Below are positions 57,794 through 64,000 of a stretch of DNA of 64,000 bases, one piece after another. Within the stretch, counting starts at the first letter, position 1. Each line of letters begins with the position of its first letter. Origin of the DNA: Streptomyces zingiberis (GTDB taxonomy: Bacteria > Actinomycetota > Actinomycetes > Streptomycetales > Streptomycetaceae); NCBI RefSeq assembly GCF_012034935.1, contig NZ_JAATEN010000003.1, positions 310,001-374,000 on the forward strand, given 5' to 3'. The translations under genes were made by a program, and so were the position numbers. Under the pieces are notes generated by a model, which was given only the letters and a program-made list of their open reading frames with translations, had not been told where the DNA came from and ran no database searches.

Positions 57794-57822
57794 CGGATAC
57801 TGCGCTGCTGTGCTGTTGTCAC
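57794..57822 (-). promoter_or_regulatory. Candidate promoter of the small gene-glnR unit
   Basis: Minus-strand -35 GTGACA (57817-57822), a 17-nt spacer and -10-like TATCCG (57794-57799) lie about 100 nt before the small gene. The last -10 position is G instead of T, so this is a weak match. Confidence 0.35.
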
Positions 57823-58040
57823 GCGTGGGCGCCTCCGGCGGCGGGTCACACGGTGACGGCCGAGGCCGTCACCGGTCCGGACCGGCCTCCCACCGGACCG
57901 CCCCGCTCCACCGTTCCCCGCGCGCCGCCCGCCGTTCCTCCCGGGCACGGACCGGGGAACATCCGTGCCGGACGTGCCTCAATGCACAAGAGGACCCGGG
58001 GGCGTCGCTGCCCGGATCCTCATGCCAGAGAATAGCCCAC

Positions 58041-59363
<1,323 letters not shown>

Positions 59364-59659
59364 GCCACCCCGGGGAGGGCCACGCGAGCGGGCGGGACGG
59401 GCAGGGGCAAGGACAGGGGCGAGGGCAAGGGCAGGGGCCGGCTCCGGCCGGCAGGGATCGGTGCAGGCCGGTGCGGCCCGGCTCCGGTTGTCCACAGGGG
59501 CGGTCCCGCTGTCCGGGGCCTGAAATAGATTGGTCCCGCGGCGCCGGACCCGCCGGCCCCGCCGCGGAGCCCCCGGAGCCACCACCCCCGGAGGCCGGGG
59601 AAACCGCACGAGAGCAGCCGGGGACAGCCGGGAACAGCCGGAGAGGGTGAGGAGCCGTC

Positions 59660-59920
59660 ATGGCCGCAGGGACGATCCGCTATTGGGCGGCGGCCAAGTC
59701 CGCCGCCGGGACGGCCGAGGAGCCGTACGAGGCCGCCACGCTCGCGGAGGCGCTGGAGGCCGCGCGCCGACTCCACGCCGGGCAACCGGAGTTCGCGCGG
59801 GTGCTGCTCCGCTGCTCGTTCCTGGTGGACGGCGCCCCGGTTGGCGTGCGCGCCCACGACACGGTCACACTGGCCCCGGGCGGCACGGTCGAGGTGCTCC
59901 CACCGTTCGCAGGAGGGTGA
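59660..59920 (+). CDS. MoaD/ThiS-family sulfur-carrier-like protein
   Basis: An 86-residue beta-grasp protein: TIRYWAAAKSAAGTAEE at the start, LVDGAPVGVRAHDTVTLAPGGTVEVLPPFAGG at the end. The C-terminal Gly-Gly is the activation site used by MoaD, ThiS and related carriers, where sulfur is attached as thiocarboxylate. It is not next to moaE or thiG, so the pathway is unknown. GTGAGGAG precedes the ATG. It overlaps nothing; the next gene starts 11 nt downstream, suggesting one transcript. The 296-nt gap before it has G/C-rich short repeats (59395-59440). Confidence 0.82.
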   Translation: MAAGTIRYWAAAKSAAGTAEEPYEAATLAEALEAARRLHAGQPEFARVLLRCSFLVDGAPVGVRAHDTVTLAPGGTVEVLPPFAGG

Positions 59921-59930
59921 GCAGCCGAGC

Positions 59931-61415
59931 ATGACGGACCAGCCGCAGCGCCCGTACGACCCGCACCGGCCGTACGAGCCGCACGACCCGCACGCCGCTC
60001 CCGCTCCGCGGCCGGCCCCGGGCCCTCACCCGGAGCCCGGCGCGCAGGACGCGCGGGCCGGCGGGCAAGCCCCGGGCCACCAGGGCGTGTTCGGTTCGCC
60101 CGGGGGCCAGGGCGCGCCCGCCGGCGGACCGGCCGCCCCGCCCCCGGCCGGGTACCCCCCTGCCGGGCCGTACGGGGCCCAGGCCCCCGCCTGGCCGGAG
60201 CCGTCCCGGGGCGGGACCGCACCCGGCCCGGATCCGGCACCCGGCCCCGGTGCCGCCCCGGCGTACGGCGGACCTCCCGGGTACGGAGCGCCCACGGCCC
60301 ACGGCAACCAGCTGGAGCACGGCGCGCCCCGGGCGACCGGCGCCACCCCGGGGTACGGCCCGCCCCCCGGGACCGGCACCACCCCCGGATACGGCCCGCC
60401 CCCCGGGGCCGGTCCCGCTCCCGGCCCGGCCGGTGCCGTCCCGCTGCCGCCCGAGCGGCCGGCCGCGTACGGAGGCGTGCCGGGGCACGGCGGCGCACCC
60501 GGCGCGGGCCCGGCCGGCGGCCCCGGCTCCTCCTCCGCCTCGGCCGTCCCCGGCTCCGCCGCCCCCGGCGCGGGCGCCGGGCCGGGCGGGCCTTCCGGGG
60601 CCGGGAGTCAGGCCGGTCACTCCCCCGCCGGCCCGGCGTCCGGGCCGCCGCTCACGGCGGCCCAGCGGGCCCGCGCCGAGGGCCGGTCGCCGATCATCGC
60701 CCCGGGCCTGCTGCCCGCCGGGCTGACCGCCGTCCTCGCCGCGCTGATCGCGGCCGCCGCGCTGGTGGGCAGGCCGCTGCTCGCCGTCCCGGTGGTGCTG
60801 CTCCAGGCGGTCACGGCGGCGGGCTGGTACCGGCTCAACGGCATGTGGCCGGCGCGCCAGGGCATCGCGCTCGCCTTCGCGGGCGGGCTGGCAGCCGACG
60901 CGGCACTGCTCGCCACCGACCGCGGGTCGGCCCCGCTGGCGGCCGTCGACACGCTCGGGGTGTGGTTCCTCTTCGTCCTCGTCCTCCAGCTGCGCAACCG
61001 CAGTTCGGCCGACGAGCGCCTGTACGCGCTGACCGCGGGGCTGGCCTCGACCGCTCTGGCCGTCCTCGCCGGCGGGTACCTCGCCGCGGTGGCCCACTCG
61101 GCCGACGCCGTGGTGACGGGGGCCGCCGCCGTGGCCGCCGCGGCGGTGGTGCGCGCGCTGCCGCTGCCGTCCGCGCTGTCGCCCGCCGTCGCGCTGGTGG
61201 CCGCCACAGCCGTGGGCTACACCGCCGGGAGCTGGGCAGACGACGCCACGGCGGGCGCGATACTCGGTGCGGCCGCGGGGCTCTGCGCGCTCATCGGACT
61301 GCGGGTGGCGAGTTACGACTACCCGTCCCGTTTCGTCCATATGACCGCCGGTGTCGCCCTGCCGCTGGCTGTTGCCGCTCCCGCCGTGTACGTGTTGAGC
61401 CGTACCCTCGGGTGA
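59931..61415 (+). CDS. Integral membrane protein with Pro/Gly/Tyr-rich N-terminal half
   Basis: A 494-residue protein. The first 245 residues are disordered with PGYGPPPG-type repeats; from PLTAAQRARAEGRSPIIAPGLLPAG on there are about seven membrane helices (AVLAALIAAAALVG, VPVVLLQAVTAAGWYRLNG and others). Similar proteins occur widely in Streptomyces; the function is unknown. The AGGAGG ribosome site is about 14 nt away and overlaps the end of the MoaD-like gene, suggesting coupled expression. Confidence 0.8.
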   Translation: MTDQPQRPYDPHRPYEPHDPHAAPAPRPAPGPHPEPGAQDARAGGQAPGHQGVFGSPGGQGAPAGGPAAPPPAGYPPAGPYGAQAPAWPEPSRGGTAPGPDPAPGPGAAPAYGGPPGYGAPTAHGNQLEHGAPRATGATPGYGPPPGTGTTPGYGPPPGAGPAPGPAGAVPLPPERPAAYGGVPGHGGAPGAGPAGGPGSSSASAVPGSAAPGAGAGPGGPSGAGSQAGHSPAGPASGPPLTAAQRARAEGRSPIIAPGLLPAGLTAVLAALIAAAALVGRPLLAVPVVLLQAVTAAGWYRLNGMWPARQGIALAFAGGLAADAALLATDRGSAPLAAVDTLGVWFLFVLVLQLRNRSSADERLYALTAGLASTALAVLAGGYLAAVAHSADAVVTGAAAVAAAAVVRALPLPSALSPAVALVAATAVGYTAGSWADDATAGAILGAAAGLCALIGLRVASYDYPSRFVHMTAGVALPLAVAAPAVYVLSRTLG

Positions 61416-61474
61416 CCGCCCGCAGCGGTGTGGCACGGCGCGGGACGGGACGACGACTGCCTGGGATGGGACGG

Positions 61475-62182
61475 ATGCGCGCACTCCGAATACTGCTGAT
61501 CCTCGCCGTGGTGCTCGGTGGCCTCTTCGTGGCCGCCGACCGCCTCGCCGTCAACCTGGCGGAGGGAGAGGCGGCGAAGAAGATCAAGAGCAGCCAGGCC
61601 CTCTCCGGTGACCCGGAGGTCTCCATCCAGGGCTTCCCCTTCCTCACCCAGGCCGCGACACAGAAGCTCGACGACGTCCGCGTCACCATGGACGGGATGC
61701 GGGTCGAGGCGAACGGCCAGTCCGTGCGGCTGACCACGATGCGGGCGCAGCTGCGGGACGTGGCGCTGGAGAACAACTTCTCCTCCGCCACGGCCGCCGC
61801 TGCCTCCGGCACGGCCACCATCAGCTACGACGACCTCAGCAAGCTCGCCGAGGAGGGCATCACCGTCGGCTACGGCGGCAAGGACGACTCGGGCAAGCCG
61901 CAGGTGAAGGTCACCGCCGGTATCCAGCTCCCGACCGGGCAGGCCTTCGAGCGGAGCGTGGTGTCCACCGTGTCCGTCACCGGCGGGGACACCATCCGCC
62001 TCCGCGCCGAGGAGATCGCCACCGACGGTCTGCCCGGCGTCGAGGACCTGGTGCGCAGCCGCATCGACATGGAGCGGAAGATCGCCGGGCTGCCGAAGGG
62101 GCTGGAGCTGGAGTCGGTGAAGCCGGCCGCCAAGGGCATCGAGATCACCTTCACGGGACGCCAGGTGGCGCTCGCCGGCTGA
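61475..62182 (+). CDS. DUF2993-type secreted/anchored protein
   Basis: A 235-residue protein. The N-terminal hydrophobic helix (ALRILLILAVVLGGLFVAADRL) is a signal anchor. The extracytoplasmic part (AEGEAAKKIKSSQALSGDPEVSIQGFPFLTQAATQKLDDVRVTMDGM) is the LmeA/DUF2993 fold seen in mycobacterial mannosylphosphate-lipid enzymes and related tubular lipid-binding proteins. The start is ATG 61475; ATG 61466 is in frame. It is 59 nt after the membrane protein gene and may be co-transcribed. Confidence 0.85.
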   Translation: MRALRILLILAVVLGGLFVAADRLAVNLAEGEAAKKIKSSQALSGDPEVSIQGFPFLTQAATQKLDDVRVTMDGMRVEANGQSVRLTTMRAQLRDVALENNFSSATAAAASGTATISYDDLSKLAEEGITVGYGGKDDSGKPQVKVTAGIQLPTGQAFERSVVSTVSVTGGDTIRLRAEEIATDGLPGVEDLVRSRIDMERKIAGLPKGLELESVKPAAKGIEITFTGRQVALAG

Positions 62183-62823
62183 CCGCCGCCGGACGCCCCA
62201 CCGCCGCCCCACGCGGCCCCCACCGGCGGGCGGCGCGCGCCTGATGCCAGTCCTGAACGATCACCCCGCCCGGCGGGGTGCGCCCGGGACCTCCCCCGAC
62301 CGCTCACCCGGCCCGGCGGGTGCGCGCCCCGCCGCGCGCCGCCGGTGCCTCCACCCGCCGCCCGGCCCCGCCCGCTCCCGCCACGATCGCGGCCACGGCC
62401 CGCACCCGCCGGGCACCGCCCACCGCCACGCCCGCGCCCGGGGCCGGAGCAGGTCCGGCCCCGTTCCGCGAGGCGGCGCGACCCCCGGCCCGCCGCACCA
62501 CGCCCGCCGCCCCCGGAGCGGCGGCACCCCGTACCGCGCCCGCACCCCCGGCCCCGGGCGCAGGCCGGGCCACCGCTCGCCGGCCACGGCACCCGCGCCG
62601 TCCGGCACCGCTCGCCGCCGCTCGTCACCGTCCAGCTCCGTCCACCGCGGTCCGGCTGCCGAGACGGGCGCGCCCGCAGCCCGGACCCCACCGGGACGGA
62701 CCGCGTCAGCACCCTCCGCCGCCCACTCCACTCGGTCGCCGATCGGCCACATGCCGGACTGTTCTGTCTCATCATGCGACACGCCGGTGACACGACCCTC
62801 GTCTCCTCCCTACGATCGGAACC
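62183..62823. other. 641-nt intergenic region, extremely GC-rich
   Basis: Composition is near 80% or more GC with CCG/CGG-rich triplets. Open frames exist on both strands but give Pro/Arg/Gly-rich sequence without domain features. The 3' end contains the cysA-leader promoter. Confidence 0.5.
62787..62816 (+). promoter_or_regulatory. Candidate promoter of the cysA leader
   Basis: -35 GTGACA (62787-62792), an 18-nt spacer and -10 TACGAT (62811-62816) place the transcription start at about 62823-62824, exactly on the leader ATG. The leader would be translated from a leaderless mRNA. Confidence 0.6.
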
Positions 62824-62904
62824 ATGAAGCGACAGGCGGATCTCACGAAACGGCGGGCAGTCGACCTGTGCCGTGTCGCCGCCATGCTGTGTCGCTCTCT
62901 CTGA
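62824..62904 (+). CDS. Cysteine-containing leader peptide upstream of cysA
   Basis: A 26-residue peptide whose key region is VDLCRVAAMLCRSL, with Cys16 and Cys23, preceded by a basic MKRQADLTKRRA. Actinobacterial sulfur genes often have a short upstream ORF with this VDLCR...CR pattern, annotated as a putative leader peptide; stalling at cysteine codons is thought to report cysteinyl-tRNA supply. It ends 205 nt before cysA, with overlapping alternative hairpins between. The ATG lies 7 nt downstream of a TACGAT -10 box, so it is probably leaderless. Confidence 0.8.
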   Translation: MKRQADLTKRRAVDLCRVAAMLCRSL

Positions 62905-62905
62905 G

Positions 62906-62964
62906 CCGGGGCCCAGCCCCGCTTCCGCGGCCCCGGTAGCGGGCCTCCGTCTTCCGAAGCCCGC
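62906..62964 (+). promoter_or_regulatory. Alternative hairpins between the leader peptide and cysA
   Basis: Stem A pairs 62908-62912 with 62916-62920. Stem B pairs 62906-62913 with 62929-62936 and excludes stem A. A third stem pairs 62939-62944 with 62959-62964. Mutually exclusive structures right after a leader ORF are the layout of an attenuator, though high GC makes chance hairpins common. Confidence 0.45.
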
Positions 62965-63109
62965 GCGCCACGCCCGGCCACGGCAGACGCCCGGACGGCC
63001 GCCGACCGCGCGCCCCGCCCGCTCCCAGCCCGGATCTCCGCAGCTCCACGAGAGACCTGAGAGACACCCGCACCACGACCGCCCCGCACTGCCCCGGAGG
63101 AGAGAACAT

Positions 63110-63949
63110 ATGAGCCGCAGCGACGTTCTGGTGGACGCCGACTGGGTCGAGGCCCACCTCGACGACCCGAAGGTCGTCCTGGTCGAGGTCGACGAGGACA
63201 CCTCGGCGTACGACAAGAACCACATCCGGAACGCCGTCCGCATCGACTGGAAGTCGGACCTTCAGGACCCGGTCCGCCGCGACTTCGTCGACCAGGAGGG
63301 CTTCGAGAAGCTGCTCTCCGCCAAGGGCATCGCCAACGACCACACCGTCGTCCTCTACGGCGGCAACAACAACTGGTTCGCGTCCTACGCCTACTGGTAC
63401 TTCAAGCTCTACGGCCACGAGGACGTCCGTCTCCTCGACGGCGGCCGCAAGAAGTGGGAGCTGGACTCCCGTGACCTGGTCGCCGAGGTGCCGGAGCGCC
63501 CCGCCACCGAGTACCGGGCCAAGGAGCAGAACACCGCGATCCGCGCCTTCCGGGACGACGTCGTGGACGCCATCGGCAGCAAGAACCTGGTCGACGTGCG
63601 CTCCCCCGACGAGTTCAGCGGCAAGCTGCTCGCCCCGGCGCACCTCCCGCAGGAGCAGTCGCAGCGCCCCGGCCACGTGCCGAGCGCGCGCAACATCCCG
63701 TGGTCGAAGAACGCCAACGACGACGGCACCTTCAAGTCCGACGAGGAACTGAAGGAGCTCTACGAGGCCGAGGACGTGGACCTCGCCAAGGACACCATCG
63801 CCTACTGCCGGATCGGTGAGCGTTCCGCGCTGACCTGGTTCGTGCTGCACGAGCTGCTGGGCCAGGAGAACGTCAAGAACTACGACGGCTCCTGGACCGA
63901 GTACGGCTCCCTCGTCGGCGTGCCGATCGAAATCGGCTCCGGCAAGTGA
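63110..63949 (+). CDS. cysA: Thiosulfate sulfurtransferase (rhodanese), CysA type
   Basis: A 279-residue two-domain rhodanese. The first domain (MSRSDVLVDADWVEAHLDDPKVVLVEVDED) is inactive, as usual; the second has the active-site loop AYCRIGERSALTWF, with the sulfur-carrying Cys in CRIGERS. It transfers sulfane sulfur from thiosulfate to cyanide or thiol acceptors and in actinobacteria belongs to sulfur-assimilation regulation. GGAGGAGAG lies about 8 nt before the ATG. A long 5' region with a leader peptide precedes it. The remaining 63950-64000 shows nothing. Confidence 0.96.
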   Translation: MSRSDVLVDADWVEAHLDDPKVVLVEVDEDTSAYDKNHIRNAVRIDWKSDLQDPVRRDFVDQEGFEKLLSAKGIANDHTVVLYGGNNNWFASYAYWYFKLYGHEDVRLLDGGRKKWELDSRDLVAEVPERPATEYRAKEQNTAIRAFRDDVVDAIGSKNLVDVRSPDEFSGKLLAPAHLPQEQSQRPGHVPSARNIPWSKNANDDGTFKSDEELKELYEAEDVDLAKDTIAYCRIGERSALTWFVLHELLGQENVKNYDGSWTEYGSLVGVPIEIGSGK

Positions 63950-64000
63950 GCCGACGGCTCCGGCCGTCCGTCCCCTCCGCCCCGGGCCCCGGTGGGCCCG

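Noticed and set aside
62261..62782. Minus-strand open frame starting MSHDETEQSGMWPIGDRVEW
   Set aside because: The first 20 residues look protein-like, but the rest is Arg/Gly/Pro-rich, there is no ribosome site and no domain; codon choice is not clearly coding. Kept only as a weak possibility.

Overview
The window is a high-GC actinobacterial chromosome segment, most likely from Streptomyces. The evidence is the extreme GC content and third-position bias, many GTG starts, and markers such as msiK, phoR-phoP/phoU, glnR, carD, CHAD-ppk and the mycothiol genes mshA and mshD. Functions are assigned from motifs read by eye; no database search was run.

Layout. 1-7.5 kb: a partial Tat-exported protein, a GNAT acetyltransferase, a GT39-like membrane glycosyltransferase, a Tat-exported multicopper oxidase, a GAP-family membrane protein, and a DJ-1/PfpI protein followed by a GlxA-type regulator. 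7.8-19.4 kb is core: tRNA-Thr(TGT), the sugar-transport ATPase msiK, a small exported protein, a sugar nucleotidyltransferase, a DoxX membrane protein with very long disordered arms, then rlmB, cysS, an F420-type oxidoreductase, ispF, ispD and carD on the minus strand. 19.9-25.1 kb is the phosphate-control locus: a lipoprotein, phoP, phoR and divergent phoU with two sets of PHO-box repeats, followed by an 8-cysteine mini-protein.

25.3-38.8 kb is accessory: a DMT exporter with a divergent TetR and two operator copies; a five-gene catabolic operon (asparaginase, CE4-fold hydrolase, MFS permease, two short-chain dehydrogenases) with a divergent LacI regulator; an orphan GcvT/O-demethylase-like gene of lower GC; a metallo-beta-lactamase-fold hydrolase with a divergent TetR and two 22-bp operators; a VapBC-like module whose toxin gene is frameshifted; and a short degenerate tRNA-3'-end-like sequence.

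38.9-64 kb returns to core: gpmA, a YbjN-like protein, mshA, two methyltransferases, CHAD and ppk, mshD, a secreted 5'-nucleotidase, an MprAB-like two-component system with an HtrA-like protease, a LacI regulator, a 46-codon gene coupled to glnR, an alpha/beta hydrolase, a MoaD/ThiS-like protein, a membrane protein, a DUF2993-type protein, and a cysteine-containing leader peptide ahead of the sulfurtransferase gene cysA.

Themes: phosphate (PhoRP, PhoU, Ppk, CHAD, 5'-nucleotidase), nitrogen (GlnR), and sulfur/mycothiol (CysS, MshA, MshD, CysA with its leader). At least a dozen genes have a TANNNT -10 box 6-7 nt before the start codon and no useful Shine-Dalgarno, so they are probably leaderless. 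From recalled S. coelicolor locus numbers, gene order runs down from SCO4240 (msiK) to SCO4204 (mshA), then jumps to SCO4145 (ppk) and runs up to about SCO4164 (cysA), which suggests an inversion relative to that species.
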